Shown piece by piece: positions 38,044 to 49,369 of a stretch of DNA of 64,000 nt. The DNA lies in contig OZ026528.1 of assembly GCA_964019695.1 (NCBI GenBank), forward strand, positions 55,706,495-55,770,494, read 5' to 3'. A program made the position numbers and the translations under genes. Position 1 is the stretch's first letter. Every line of letters starts with the position of its first letter. The notes beneath the pieces are model-generated. The model was not told the origin of the DNA. It worked only from the letters and a program-made list of their open reading frames with translations, and made no database searches. The stretch is from Loripinus fragilis. Taxonomy: Eukaryota; Mollusca; Bivalvia; Lucinida; Lucinidae.

Positions 38044-38705
38044 TAAAGATCTTTGATTGCTGCAATTATTTTCTGGATTTGCTATGCTGAGGTGGTGCCC
38101 AACCCTTAGCCTTCCAATAACTACTCCATTCTGATAATGTTGTCTGATTATCATATCTGCTGCATATGTTCAAATGTATGCCAGAATACTTTTGCCAAGG
38201 TAGGAAACATTATGAACCCAGATCAGACTGCTCCTGAGGAAGCAAACTGATCTGGATCCATATTTTTTAGATTTATCCATTGTATATAACAATTATTAAC
38301 CCTTTACTCCATAAAAAGGCCTTTGAAAGATCATGTATTTGAAAACATTATGGAAAATGGACCATTTGCTCTTTTTGGAGCAAATCCTCCATTTTCCATA
38401 ATATATTCAAAAGTATTCAAAACTTAACTTAAATGCTTCTTGAATTTTTCAATGTTGTCTAAATATAGAAAATGATTTCATGATCTAAAAATAGCCTATG
38501 GAGTAATGGGTTGATGGATGACTGATTAGTCGTGCAGACCATGATAAAATGCTGCATTCTGGGGCATTTCATCTTGGGTTTTCACTGTATGCTAAGCAAA
38601 GTACATGTACTCATTTATCAGCTTCTAGTGAACATGAGATAACTTCAACATCAGGCAATTGAGGTGAAATCGGTACAACTGTAATTTTTGCAATTTTCTC
38701 TCAAA
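38044..38705. repeat. Hairpins; no gene
   Basis: GAACCCAGATCAGACTGCTC with GCAAACTGATCTGGATCCAT lies at 38212-38265. A strong hairpin, TTATGGAAAATGGACCATTT / GAGCAAATCCTCCATTTTCC, lies at 38347-38402. Otherwise unique. Confidence 0.6.
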
Positions 38706-38710
38706 CCATG

Positions 38711-38986
38711 CGCGGATCCAGGAATTTTCGTCAGGGTAGTCCAGGTCAGTCTGACAAAAAAAGCTCTGACGTTGTTTTTTTTTTTTTTTTTTTTTTTTTT
38801 TAGTCCTCAGCTTATTTTGCAGAGGTCAAATGATCAATTTCAAAGAAATCTATCATTTTTCAAAGGTTCCAGAGGGGGTCCAACATTTTCCAGGGGGTTC
38901 CAATTGCTTATTCCCTATAGAAACCCATATAACTGTGATTTTCCAGGGGGGGTCTGGACCCCCTGTCCCCCCCTCTGGATCCGCAC
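38711..38986. repeat. Element with GCGGATCCAG / CTGGATCCGC ends and a long T tract
   Basis: Inverted ends GCGGATCCAGGAATTTT and CCCTCTGGATCCGCA. It includes a run of about 25 T (38775-38801), and GGGGGTCCAACATTTTCCAG and GGGGGGTCTGGACCCCCTG motifs. A non-coding MITE-like unit. Confidence 0.65.
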
Positions 38987-38999
38987 TTGCAAACAGACT

Positions 39000-39180
39000 T
39001 GCTTTTAATTCTGCATGCTGGGTCATTTTTCATGCTTTGGTCATCTGCTGATTTTTTTTCAAAATTAACTTTTTAAAAAAAAATCTTTCAGGAACACTAT
39101 CCTAGTACCAAACAGTTTGGATCCTGATCTGGGTCCAAACTGTTTGCAAAGGTTATCAACAGACGACAAAATGTTCCTGG
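39000..39180. repeat. GATC hairpin family member
   Basis: CTGCATGCTGGGTCATTTTT start, then CCAAACAGTTTGGATCCTGA / TCTGGGTCCAAACTGTTTGC. Related to 17350-17530 and 21930-22100. Confidence 0.6.
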
Positions 39181-39212
39181 TTGAAAGGAAGAGTAGGTGG
39201 TTATCAGATCTA

Positions 39213-39527
39213 CAGTAAAACCTGTCTTAAGGGGCCACTCAAAAATAAACAAAACAAAAGTCTGAAAGACAGATGTGAGCTTAATGCAGGCCGAAAGTAT
39301 TGCAGAATGCTCTCTTGGAATTATTTCGACCTGCATATAGCTCTCATCTGTCTTTCCGACATAATGTCTGAGATTTATCCATTGTATATAAATTACAAAA
39401 AGAAGACCAAAAATTGTTTTTCAAGACCGATTATCGATTAATACATGTCAAAAGTATTGCAGAATGCTCATGAAAAACAATTTTTGGTCTTCTTTTTGAG
39501 TGGCCGCTTATGACAGGTTTTACTCTA
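39213..39527. repeat. MITE family D, copy 3, internally duplicated
   Basis: CAGTAAAACCTGTCTTAAGG at the left and CTTATGACAGGTTTTACT at the right. Two AAGTATTGCAGAATGCTC blocks (39294, 39448) show that a central portion was duplicated or a second element was nested inside. Confidence 0.75.
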
Positions 39528-39640
39528 TAATATTCTTGTACTGTCAATATATGCTTTGTATTTTCCAAGATACAAAATATTGTTCAAACTAAGGCAGAGT
39601 TAAACAAAATAAATATATTTCTCCAATAGTAATTTACACT

Positions 39641-39900
39641 TCATTCTAGCATTTTTTCATGAGAGTAGGCTCGTAAATGCTTGAGAAGGTTTCCACCATC
39701 GGCGAACTTCCGTTCACACGTGCCACAAACGTAAGGCTTCTCCCCTGTGTGTATTGGGCGATGTCTTTTCACGTGTGCCAATGTTCGGAAACCTTTACCG
39801 CAAAAATCACATTGAAAACGCCAAAGCATCTGGTTATCATTTTCACACCTCTTTCGACTACGAACTGCTGGACTGTAGCTGGAACCCGGCTCACTTAAGA
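39641..39900 (-). CDS. C2H2 zinc-finger 3'-terminal exon (Z6), two fingers
   Basis: The 3' splice site GGCTCATTTCTCATTTCAG (AG at 39901-39902) leaves TC before codon TTA, again the shared phase. About 86 residues ending at 39641. A short Ser/Arg-rich stretch (SYSPAVRSRKRCEN) precedes finger one, C-x2-C-x12-H-x3-H (CDFCGKGFRTLAHVKRH), the canonical linker TGEKP, and finger two, C-x2-C-x12-H-x5-H. The second finger matches that of Z5 at most positions, including GTC-RKF-DGGN-LKHLR. It is the zinc-finger exon nearest to the inferred shared 5' exons, and the retroelement lies between it and Z5, in what would be a long intron. Confidence 0.8.
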
Positions 39901-39902
39901 CT

Positions 39903-40220
39903 GAAATGAGAAATGAGCCACAGCCTGAGGTAAGGTAAATGTTTGAAAATTTCAAACATTTTTCTCGTCCTGTTCTTAAATAAAATGTGAGTATTTAAGG
40001 CTGACTGGAATTCACCAAATGCTTGTCAAAATAGCAAACAAAGCATCCCCAGATCCGACTATTTCTGAAGAAGTAAGTCTTATCTGGGTCTGCACTGTTT
40101 GAATAAGTCTTTTGGGCTGGTAACTAGTGTTGATATTTTTTAGTATTTTCCGTAACCTTGCAGCCATATATGATAATTGCCGTCTGCTCAACCAAATGTG
40201 ATCATAACTTGATAGCCTAT
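39903..40220. repeat. GATC hairpin; otherwise unique
   Basis: CATCCCCAGATCCGACTATT with AAGTCTTATCTGGGTCTGCA at 40045-40100. No coding signal. Confidence 0.5.
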
Positions 40221-40222
40221 AT

Positions 40223-40457
40223 GCATGGGTGAAAGTTCAATATTTCCAAAATCCTGAACTTTAAATATTCAAATTTTAAAACCTGCTAGATGCCTACAAC
40301 GATGAATAATTCCATGTTTAAATGGTTAATTGTGTTTAGATTATTTCTAAAAATTTTCAGAGAAGCTACTCCCTAATTCATCATTTTGAGGCCGACGCTC
40401 TATGGAAAGTCAGCCTCAAAATCCTGAATTCAGGATTTATCCTGAAAACTTTCATCT
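40223..40457. repeat. MITE family H, copy 1
   Basis: ATGGGTGAAAGTTCAATATT and GAAAACTTTCATCTATG are inverse ends. Inner CCAAAATCCTGAACTTTAAA pairs loosely with AGCCTCAAAATCCTGAATTC. Related copies at 45017, 56920 and 57404. Confidence 0.75.
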
Positions 40458-40469
40458 ATGTATATGGCA

Positions 40470-40670
40470 AACAATATGGACCCAGATCAGCAGTCCAATC
40501 CGGGTTCATAGTGTTCTTGTCATTCACTTGAACTTTTTAAAAGTGCATTTGAATATATGCAGCAGATGGCTCATTCATATGAACTTTTTTCTCAAGTGTA
40601 TTTGAATACATGTATGCAGTAGATGGTTCATTCACCTGAACTTTTTGCTCAAGTGCAGCAGATGACATTT
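40470..40670. repeat. GATC hairpin and three ~60-bp direct repeats
   Basis: The units share TTCATTCA-CTGAACTTTTT, -AAGTG-ATTTGAATA and GCAG-AGATGG, starting near 40519, 40573 and 40630. Confidence 0.55.
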
Positions 40671-41205
40671 TCAGCACAAAAAAAAAACATTGGCAGGATA
40701 AGCATATGAAACGACCAAGAATAAAATTAATCCTTTTGGTAATCTTTCACGAGTGGGGTGGGGAGGGGAATAAGGCTCAAAATTGCATGTGAACTGTTTT
40801 ACAGAAGACTAGCCTCAGCGACTCCCACGGAAGATCAAGTCTCAATTTCATTATTTTAAACTCTTTGCCCCATGGGATATCTTTCGGGTTTTTGTCGTCT
40901 ACTGATTTTTTTCAAAATCATTTTTTTTTTAAAAACTTCTTTCATGAGGAATACCATCTGTGTCAGATTGGATCAATATCAGGGGCTGGATCTGGGTCCA
41001 AACTGTTTGCTAAAATTTTCAGCAGACAACACTAGGAGAAAAAAATTTATGCTGCAAGTTTTGTTGGCGCTCTAAAGGCTTTTTCATGCGACCAGTTGAC
41101 AAGCAGAAGACCACTATATTGCTAATGTCTATCAGTCTAATTAGTTTGGGTGGAGGATTAGGAAATATGTGGTTACATAAGGATTAAAAGCTGATGAAAT
41201 TGTTA
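40671..41205. repeat. Hairpin fragment; no gene
   Basis: Includes TTGGATCAATATCAGGGGCT with TCTGGGTCCAAACTGTTTGC, another GATC hairpin relative. Nothing else recognised. Confidence 0.45.
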
Positions 41206-41212
41206 CTTTTGA

Positions 41213-41452
41213 GCCATGACATAAGATTTCCAACAATGTGGTATCTGCAACCAGCATAGGCTCAGACCAGCCTGCGCATACGCACAGTCTGATCAGAGCC
41301 TTTGCTAGTCGCTTGAATATTCTATGAGTGTTAGGCACCTGACTGAATGTCATTTGGAGTTACTACGCTTAAAGGGAGGCTACACAGGCTCGCCTGAGTC
41401 TACTCATGCCAAAATGCCACATTATTGGATATCACGTCACGGCTCAAATGGT
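41213..41452. repeat. MITE family B, copy 5
   Basis: AGCCATGACATAAGATTTCC and TTGGATATCACGTCACGGCT are inverse ends; CAGACCAGCCTGCGCATACG palindromic centre. Orientation opposite to copy 1. Confidence 0.8.
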
Positions 41453-42215
41453 TACATTTTGAGTTAACCCTTATCATGCTGAACCTAGATATATCCTGTT
41501 TTGAAAACAGTGTAGATCCATGCAGGTCTGTTGGATATAAATTGGGGAGGATTGTAGTGCATAAAAGTATTCCAACATGATAAACTGTGATGGTCTAATA
41601 CAGTAACTGCTAATACATTGCATTGGGTTATAGGATTAATTTGTGCCTGGTAGATTTAGCTGACTTTCTCCTGACATAGCCCTTGTTTTTGGTTTTGTGG
41701 AATGTCACCACAATAAATCTTTTCAATTGCATCCCTTTTCAAAATGGAGGACTTTGCTTAAAGGATAGAATTTGCTCCCAGAGGGTGCTAAATTCTTTTA
41801 TGAGCAGTCTTTTTTGAAAGGGCCCCCAAGATTTCCATATAAGGTGACCTTACTTTGGATGCAGATCAGGCCCAACAGAATCATGATGTCGGATTCCTGA
41901 AAGATTGTTCAGGGTAGGAGTGTTTCAGATGATCATGTGGCGAGTTTACAAAGGTCCAGTTAAGCAAAATTATTGAGCCTAAAATTGCAATTGTTTTCTT
42001 ACCCAGCTATCTAAACATATATTTTAGGTGCTCAAAAGAACAGTCTCATTGAGACGGTTCTTTTGAGCACCCACAACATATGTTTTGGTTGAGAAATGAG
42101 AAAAACAATGTCAGAGAGACGCACATTTATCTAGGAGCCTGAAGTAATTCTCTGGGGGCCTGAAGTAATTCTATAGACTGTCTTTAATATCCCCAATTGA
42201 AACCGCATCATTAGG
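41453..42215. repeat. P1 copy at 42005-42120; otherwise no gene
   Basis: P1 core GGTGCTCAAAAGAACAGTCT CATTGAGACGGTTCTTTTGA with AACATATATTTTAGG and AACATATGTTTTGG outer arms. A decayed hairpin AGAATTTGCTCCCAGAGGG lies at 41765-41800. Confidence 0.65.
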
Positions 42216-44380
42216 CTAGAATTTTTTAATTAGTTGATTTACGAACCCTCCTACTGTAATTTTTCGGAAAGTAGGAAAAAAAATAAATTCAATATCTAAA
42301 AAAATTTTTTATTGTATCCGCCGACTCTAAATATTATTTGTTTTGATGAAAAAAATAATATTTCTTTGAGGTTCTGTCTGTGTATTTTTGAGAGTGACAC
42401 TGTAAAAAGTGATTGTCCTGTCCAGATTTTTAGGAAAATTTGAAAATTTAATACAGACTGTTAGTTTGCCCGACTAGTTTTACTGTTTTTTCTGGAAATA
42501 TTAAAAAAAAAAAAAAAAAAAAAAAGCTCTGAAAATGACCAAAAAAAAAAAAAAAAAAAAGCTCTGAAAATGACCAGTTAACTGGTCATTTTCAGAGCTT
42601 TTTTATTCATTTTTTTTCGTCCCCTCGACCCTAAATCTGAAAAACAATTCCCGTAAATCAACTAATAAAAACTAGAGGACCTAAAGGTCCTGAGGCGCTC
42701 ACCTGATCTCCTTAATAATGTTAAAATAGGTCAAGGTCAACTACAGCTTATAATGGAACAAATTTTGTTTTTACCATATACGTTTTGGTCAAGTGATCTA
42801 AACAATCTAATGAATAATCCATCGAACAGCCGAGTGATTTCTGAGAAAAAGATGTTTAGATAGGTATATGGCAGTCCAAATGAGTGGCCTTGGATAAAAG
42901 GTCACAGGTCAGCTTGACATTTGGTATTTAATAAACCATTGTCTCAATAGGTTTAACTATTATGAATTCGGCTCAGTTATAGAAAATGAACATTTTAAGA
43001 TTTTCTCCATATAAATGCATTAGGAATCAAATTTGACCTTGCTATAAAGTAGGTCAAGGTCAACCTAGATTCATCATTTGTGCTAACCTGGTAGGGCCCA
43101 CATCTCCAAACCTACATACCAAGTCCCAAAGCCAATGGCCTTTTGGTTCCAGACAAGAAGAGATTTAAAGAGTTTTTACCATATATGGGCCTGGTGGCCA
43201 TGTTAGTCAAGTGACCATAACAATTTGTATAAGTTTTGGCTAACCAATCATAAGGAGTTGTCATGTGAAATTTGGTTTCAATTGGCCAAGAAATGTCTGA
43301 GAAAACTATGTTTTAATATGTTGATGGGACTCCAACATAAGCGACCTTGGTTGAAAGGTCAAAGATCAACCTTGACCTTTGAAACTTATTTATAGACACT
43401 AGATTGAACATATCAAGTGAGAATAATCACTTTGGCTTCCACAGTATTCAAAAAATCAACTTTCCAAAAAATTTCCCATTCAAATGCATTAGGAAGCAAA
43501 CTTGACCTTGACGTTAAGCAGGTCAAGGTCACCCTAGGATCATCATTTGAACAAACTTGGTAGGCCCCACATCCCCCATACTACATACCAAGTCTCAAGG
43601 TCACTGGCCTTCTGGTTCTGGAGAAGAAGGTTTTAACAGGTTTTTACCATATATGGGCATGGCGGCCATCTTTGTCATGTGACCATTATATTTTGTATAA
43701 CTTTTGGCTGACTTATCATAAGGATTCTTCACATGAAATTTGGGCCCAATTGGGCCAATGGTTTGTGAGAAAACTAAGTTTTAATATATTGATGGGACCA
43801 CAATATGAGCAACCTTGGCTGAAAGGGCAAAGGTCAACTATGACCTTTGAAACTTATTTATAGCCATTGTCTCATTAGTTTCAACATATCAAGTAAGAAT
43901 AATCACTTTGGATTTAACAGTATTCAAAAAATCAACTTTTCAAAAAAATTCCCATTTAAATCTATTAGGAAGCAAATTTGACCTTGACGTTAAGTAGGTC
44001 AAGGTCAACCTAGGATCATTATTTGAACAAACTTGGTAGGCCCCACATCCCCGATGCTACATACCAAGTCCCAAGGTCATCAGCCTTCTGGTTCTGGAGA
44101 AGAAGATTTTTAAAGGGTTTTTACCGTATATGGGCATGGCGGCCATCTTGGTCATGTGACCAGGAACATTTGAACAAACTTTCGTTCCCCCATCCTAAGG
44201 AGTCTCCATATGAAATTTGAGTTCAATTGGCCCAGTGGTTTCAGAGGAGAAGATGTTTGAAAATGTTGACGGACGGACGGACGACCGACGGACGGACGGA
44301 CGACATACGCCAGAGTCACTGGTATACTAATAGCTCACCTCGGAGCCTTCGGCTCAGGTGAGCTAAAAATCTGGCCTTAG
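42215..44380. repeat. MITE family G, copy 2, split by Rep A copy 4
   Basis: The left end GGCTAGAATTTTTTAATTAG through AGTTGATTTACGAACCCTCC is the reverse of copy 1. The element reaches CCCGTAAATCAACTAATAAA at 42671, is interrupted, and finishes with AAAATCTGGCCTTAG at 44365-44379. Two poly-A runs near 42503-42560 flank a hairpin of GCTCTGAAAATGACC. Confidence 0.78.
42672..44364. mobile_element. Rep A copy 4
   Basis: CTAGAGGACCTAAAGGTCCT to AGCTCACCTCGGAGCCTTCG GCTCAGGTGAGCT. Three ~480-bp units. A GACGGACGGACG tract is near the end. Both ends touch the split MITE G, so the borders are exact to within a few A residues. Confidence 0.86.
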
Positions 44381-45016
44381 TATTACGACAAAGCAGAACA
44401 CAACCATGCAAGGGTCACTTTCGGTTTGCACTCAAATCAGTGATCTGGAAATTTGGACTCCGTTTTATTTGGGCGAAGTGTTTCATATAAAAATGATCAT
44501 GTGGGGTGTTTATTACTGCAGTGTAACCATTTAAACGGAACACTGTTTTTTTTGACAATAACATTTAATAGAATATGTGAATTTCAAATATAATTAGAGA
44601 AATACATTTAAACCAAAAAAAGCTATTCAAAAATGAAGTTTGCATATGTTTTCTTGAATACAGTGATAAGATGGAATTTTGTTTTATGCTAACAATATTC
44701 CTTTCTAGTACCTTGAGCTAAAGGGTACCTTGAGCTAAAGGGATCACTGCCTATCAGTTGAACATAAAGCAATGTATATACCAATATAAAACAATTTACA
44801 ATGCTTCAGTGGTTTTAAATGTAGCTGCATTTTGGTTTTATTTCATTTATTTCCAACCATGTCTGTAAAGGAATTTAACATCTAGGCTTACTGCCAAAAA
44901 GCCCTCTCCTTCAAAACTCTTGGCCTAGGTATTACAAAAATGAGACTTATTTAGTAACTGTAATTATTAAAATTAAATGCTGCCGTTTGCGTGTTGGTTC
45001 ATTGATTTATTCCTGT
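44381..45016. other. Unique sequence, nothing recognised
   Basis: AT-rich. A short tandem GTACCTTGAGCTAAAGGG repeat lies at about 44708-44742. No coding segment. Confidence 0.5.
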
Positions 45017-45255
45017 CAATGGGTGTAAGTTCGAAATTTCCAAAATCCTGAAGTTTAGAAATTAAAATTTTAAAACTTGCAGGATGCCTACAAAAACAAA
45101 TAGAATTTCAAGTTTAAATGACTTTTTTTTGGTAATCTGAAAACAAATCAGAGAAGCCATTATAATCTCCCTAATTCAGCATTTTGATTTTCTATGGAAA
45201 GTCAGCCTCAAAGTCCTGAATTCAGGATTATTCCTGAAAACTTTCACCTATGCCG
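45017..45255. repeat. MITE family H, copy 2
   Basis: AATGGGTGTAAGTTCGAAAT and GAAAACTTTCACCTATGC ends. It retains GGAAAGTCAGCCTCAAAGTC. Confidence 0.75.
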
Positions 45256-45564
45256 TCAATCTAATTGTAAGCTCCCACATACATATGCACAAAATACACA
45301 GATAGGTAAACTGTCAGAAACAGACAAAATGATAGGCACTTAATGCTATACAAGCACCTTGAAATTCATCGTAAACCTTACCATTTGATTCCTTCAGCAA
45401 TTGTCTGCTTGTAACCTCTAATAGACATTTTATTATATACATCAAGAATAAGTTATCTATTTTTCAAATATATCAGAGCAGTAAGATTGATATCATTCTC
45501 CAATGATATTTAAATCTAGTTAGTGTTTTGCTATTTTTATGCCCATGCAAACTTTCAGTAAGAA

Positions 45565-45915
45565 GTAACTTACATTTATCATATGACGTCGCGTCTCCAA
45601 GTGAAATATCGCCATGCAATAAAATCTGTAAACCACTAGTGGTTTATCGACTTACCGGAAACATTATTACGTCCATAACAACGTTGCGTACATAATGAGG
45701 CAATTATAACGTTTTTAACGCCAAAAATGAGATTTCAAAGTGATCTTAAAGTCATATGATAAATAGAATCTAACATTCATGCTCCTGTATTACTGAATTT
45801 ATTAAACTCGCTGCGAAAAAGAGATAAAATGCTCGGCAAGCCTCGCATTTTATCACTTTTCCCCAACTCGTTTAATAAATTCAATAAAACATGAGCACTC
45901 ATGTAAGATCCTATA
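45565..45915. repeat. MITE family E, full copy, inverted
   Basis: Begins ATCATATGACGTCGCGTCTC, has AAACCACTAGTGGTTTATCG, ATCATATGATAAATAGAATC and stem GATAAAATGCTCGGCAAGCC, and ends TGAGCACTCATGTAAGATCC. Opposite orientation to 13031-13370. Confidence 0.8.
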
Positions 45916-46004
45916 TGTAAAATTTTAATAACGAAAAACTGTGTTCCATTCGAAGTGCTACAATACAGTAGTAAAAAGATGGGTTTTTTTAGACAGTACA
46001 GTAG

Positions 46005-46475
46005 GTTTGATCGATTTGATTCTTTACGTCCCAGTCAACAATTTTTCAGTTATGTCAAGACATGTCTTCCTGTGTTGAACCATAAACAAGCAAGGATTAA
46101 TGCAGCTTGCTCAACGAAACAATGCAGTGACATCGATGAGGCTCAAACCCACTCCCACTCGGTCTGGAGTTAAGCACTTGGTGCCGATTGTAGATCACTT
46201 CTCCACTGAATAATAAAGCCTGCCAATACCTCTGAGTCTAAAATGCATATCAGGGTTTTAAGATTATAATGAACATGTGATCCAGTTTTTTTCTTGATTT
46301 GATCTTTACGTCCCAGTCGCCCATTTTTCAATTATGTGGGAACATGTCTTCCTGGGTTGAGCCAGTATTAAGTAAGAATAAATGTGTCTTGCTCAAGGAC
46401 ACAATCCAGCGAGTAAGGCTTGAACCCACAACCTCTCGGTCTAAAGTCCAGCACTCTACCACTGGGCTCCTAATT
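46005..46475 (-). mobile_element. Two degenerate SINE copies in the same orientation
   Basis: About 46011-46215 and 46293-46472. Both match the 25734 SINE (TTTGATTCTTTACGTCCCAG, TCTTGCTCAAGGACACAA, AGCACTCTACCACTGGGCTC), but with many substitutions and a damaged tRNA head in the first. No preserved target duplication. Confidence 0.7.
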
Positions 46476-46920
46476 TTCTTCTCGATATTTGCATGTTAAA
46501 TAGCATTTTGATGCTTGTAAACTGTCTGGGGAATTGGTTATATAAAATTAAAGCAGTGTTTTTAGAGGCAAACAATATCCCCCTAACCGCTATGCTTACT
46601 GCTCTTTATTGTGTCACAATGATCCATCAATTATTTCAAGGAAGAGCATGCACAAAGTCAACTTTGGTCAAACTTTGAAATAACAAAGTATAGACTGTCA
46701 TCAGTCCACTAAATATATATTATTACATTTATAATTATATTAAACTATGAAAAAAAATCATCAAAAAATTCTTTCCTCTCTGATAGTCAAATTTAGTGAT
46801 GTCCAAGCCGAGAACTTTTACTTCCAAGTAAAGTTTATAAATTGCTATCTTAGAGAGATTATCAGTTTTACTAAAAAACTTGACATTAGAGACTGGGGCC
46901 AGTCTAAACAAAGTACTGTG
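46476..46920. other. Unique sequence, no gene
   Basis: Short open frames only, without splice context or domain. Confidence 0.4.
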
Positions 46921-46924
46921 ATTA

Positions 46925-47855
46925 CCGTGAATATAAGGTCAAGGCCATTAAAATCTAATTAACTCTTTTCTGTCTGCAAACAATGTATCTATGCAAGTTT
47001 GGTGCAGAAAACCCCACTGGTTTAGAAGACAGAGCTCAGAAAAGGCTGAATTTAGTTTTTAATGAATGATGACCTTGAAATGAGGTGACCTTGACCTTGA
47101 AAATTAAGTCAAGGTCACCAAAATCATATCAACTCTGCATATTGCCACAAAGATACAATACATTAAGTTTAGCTAGAATACAATGTTCAATTCAAGAGAT
47201 GTACAATAAACATAGTTTGGTCAAAATTTGACATTTCAAAGTGCCTGTGACCTTGAAAATTAGGTCAAGGTCACCAAAATCTAGTCAATCCTTACCCTCC
47301 TCCCAACAATGTATGTATGCGAGTTTGGTCAAAATCCATCGACTGATTCAGAAGATAATGCGCAAGACCATATTTTGGATATTTCAAAGTACCGCTGTGA
47401 CCTTGAAAATAAAGTCAAGGTCACCAAAATTTGTTCAACTCTTTTCTTTCTCCCAACATTGTATCTGTGCAAGTTTAGTCAAAATCCATCCTCTTGTTCA
47501 AGAGATAAGGCACGGAAACCATATTTTGGACATTTCAAAGTGGAACCATGACCTTGGAAATTAGGTCAAGGTCACCAAAATTTGATCAACTCTTCCCCTC
47601 CTCCTAACAATGTATCTATGCAAGTTTGGTCAAAATCCATCTACCAGTTCAGAAGATAGCATACAGAAACCATGTTTTGGACATTTCAAAGTGCCCCCAT
47701 GACCTTGAAAATAAAGTCAATGTCACCAAAATCTAATACTCTTCCCATCCTCCCAACAATGTATCTATGCAAGTTTGGTCAAAATCCATCAACTGGTTCA
47801 GAAGAGAATGCATGGAAACAAAAAAGCGGACATCGACAGGTTGGGGGGACATAAT
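46925..47855. repeat. Tandem array of ~150-bp units, six copies
   Basis: Marked by GTGACCTTGAAAATTAGGTC AAGGTCACC, CAACAATGTATCTATGCAAG, GGTCAAAATCCATC and CATATTTTGGACATTTCAAA. Unit starts near 47248, 47397, 47548 and 47698 give 149-151 bp. The two leftmost units are eroded. A 150-bp unit keeps frame, so long open stretches appear here by accident. Confidence 0.8.
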
Positions 47856-48084
47856 GTTTCCCCCCATTGTATGTGCATGACCAACCATCCTGTTAATTTG
47901 ATAATGCAACAGGACTTTCGCAAGAAAATTGATTTGACCTTTTATCCCACCCAGTGGTCAGAAGTGTATGTAAGGGCAACATATTTGCATGTTATTGTAC
48001 CTTTCATTCCCTTAGATATGCAACACAACCGATATCAGAAACAAGCTGGCCAAGAGGCCCTTAATCCCTCACCTGAGTTTTGTT
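47856..48084. other. Spacer, nothing recognised
   Basis: Unique; GGGGGGACATAATGTTTCCCC at about 47843-47863 is a short palindrome at the array end. Confidence 0.45.
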
Positions 48085-48294
48085 TAAAGCTTACATGTTT
48101 GATTTGATTCTTTACGTCCCATCAACAATCTTTCAGTTAAACAGGGACAGTTCTTCCTAGGTTGAGCCAGTACTAAGCTAAGGTAAATATGTCTTGCTCA
48201 AGGACCACAACACAGTGACGTCGGTGAGGCTCGAACCTGCCGCCCCTCGGTCTTGAGTCTAGCTCTCTACCACTGAGCTCCGTAAAGCTTACAT
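48085..48294 (-). mobile_element. tRNA-derived SINE with 12-bp target duplication
   Basis: TAAAGCTTACAT at 48085-48096 and 48283-48294 encloses a 186-bp body. The minus-strand head GGAGCTCAGTGGTAGAGAGC is shortened compared with the 25734 copy; the B box GGTTCGAGCCTCACC is intact. Confidence 0.83.
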
Positions 48295-48299
48295 ATAGG

Positions 48300-48880
48300 T
48301 ATCTGTTGACACCTGGAGTAGGGCCAATTTTGGCCCCAGGGGCATAATTTGAACAAACTTTGTAGAGGTTTACTAGGTCATGCTACATACCAAATATCAA
48401 GACTCAAGGCCTTTTGGTTTTAGACAAGATTTCTCCATATTTTCCCTAGATAAGCCTATGTAAAACATGTGACCCCAGGGGCGGGGCAATTTTTGGCCCA
48501 AGGAGCATAATTTGAACTAACTTGGTAGAGGTCTACTAGGTCATGCTACATACCAAATATTAAGGCTCTAGACATTTCAGACAAGATTTTTTCATGCTTT
48601 TCCCTATATAAGCCTATGTAAAACATGTGACCCCTGGGGCCTAACCATATTTGGTCCAAGGGGCATAATTTGAACAAACTTGGTAGGTCCACTTGTTGAT
48701 GCTACATACCAAATATCAAGGCTCAATAGGCCTCATGTTTTTCAGACAAGATTTTTCCACTATTTTCCCTATATAAGCCCATGTAAAGCATGTGACCCCT
48801 GGGGCGTGGCCGTTTTTTGCCCCAGGGGCATAATTTGAACGAACTTGGAATAAGTCCACTAGTGTTTTATACCCAATCCC
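48300..48880. repeat. Tandem array of ~160-bp units, about 3.5 copies
   Basis: Units contain GACCCCTGGGGC, GGCCCCAGGGGCATAATTTG, TGCTACATACCAAATATCAA and TATAAGCCTATGTAAAACAT. GACCCC-GGGGC starts lie near 48471, 48629 and 48795. CATGCTACATACCAA-AT is also a Rep A motif, so the families are distantly related. Confidence 0.8.
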
Positions 48881-49369
48881 TAACTGCAAAATCATCAGAG
48901 AATTTCCATTATCAATTGTTTTGATGCTGCTTAGTCTTAATTAATGTCAAAATGCTTACGATGACGAAAAAGAAATTCGAATTTGTCGGAATTCTGCATT
49001 AAAAATGCTGGACCAACGATGAATTTTTTTAGTGTCTTCATCGATGTTTTGAGTCATAAGAGTATGTTACAGCCGTAATTGCAATGCGTACAGCAAGCAA
49101 GCATAGCATCTTATTAGAGTTTTCTCAGTGATGTTTAAATGTGCTTGAATGGTTTGGGATTATGACAGACACAAGCTATTGATGTTGTTTTAAGGGTACT
49201 CATGTTTGCTGATTTGTAAGCGGCTCTACTGAATATGAAAAAAAATTGCTTAGGTGCATATCGGTTCTAAATGATCAAAGTTTGTAATGGAAAAACTTGA
49301 ATGAAATGCGTTCATACATTTGGAACTGGCAGACATAAACGTCAAGTGGACATAGCTTTATTGTTTGGG
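48881..49369. other. Unique sequence, no gene
   Basis: Nothing recognised on either strand. Confidence 0.45.

Noticed and set aside
38688..39051. Overlapping open frames of 106 and 73 codons
   Set aside because: Produced by a T homopolymer and a G/C-rich MITE-like unit; low complexity and no domain.
47241..47564. 107-codon frame with internal protein repeats
   Set aside because: A 150-bp tandem unit preserves frame by arithmetic. Neighbouring units are closed and composition is not protein-like.
46925..48880. CRISPR-like array
   Set aside because: Units are 150-160 bp tandem repeats without unique spacers, in an animal genome.
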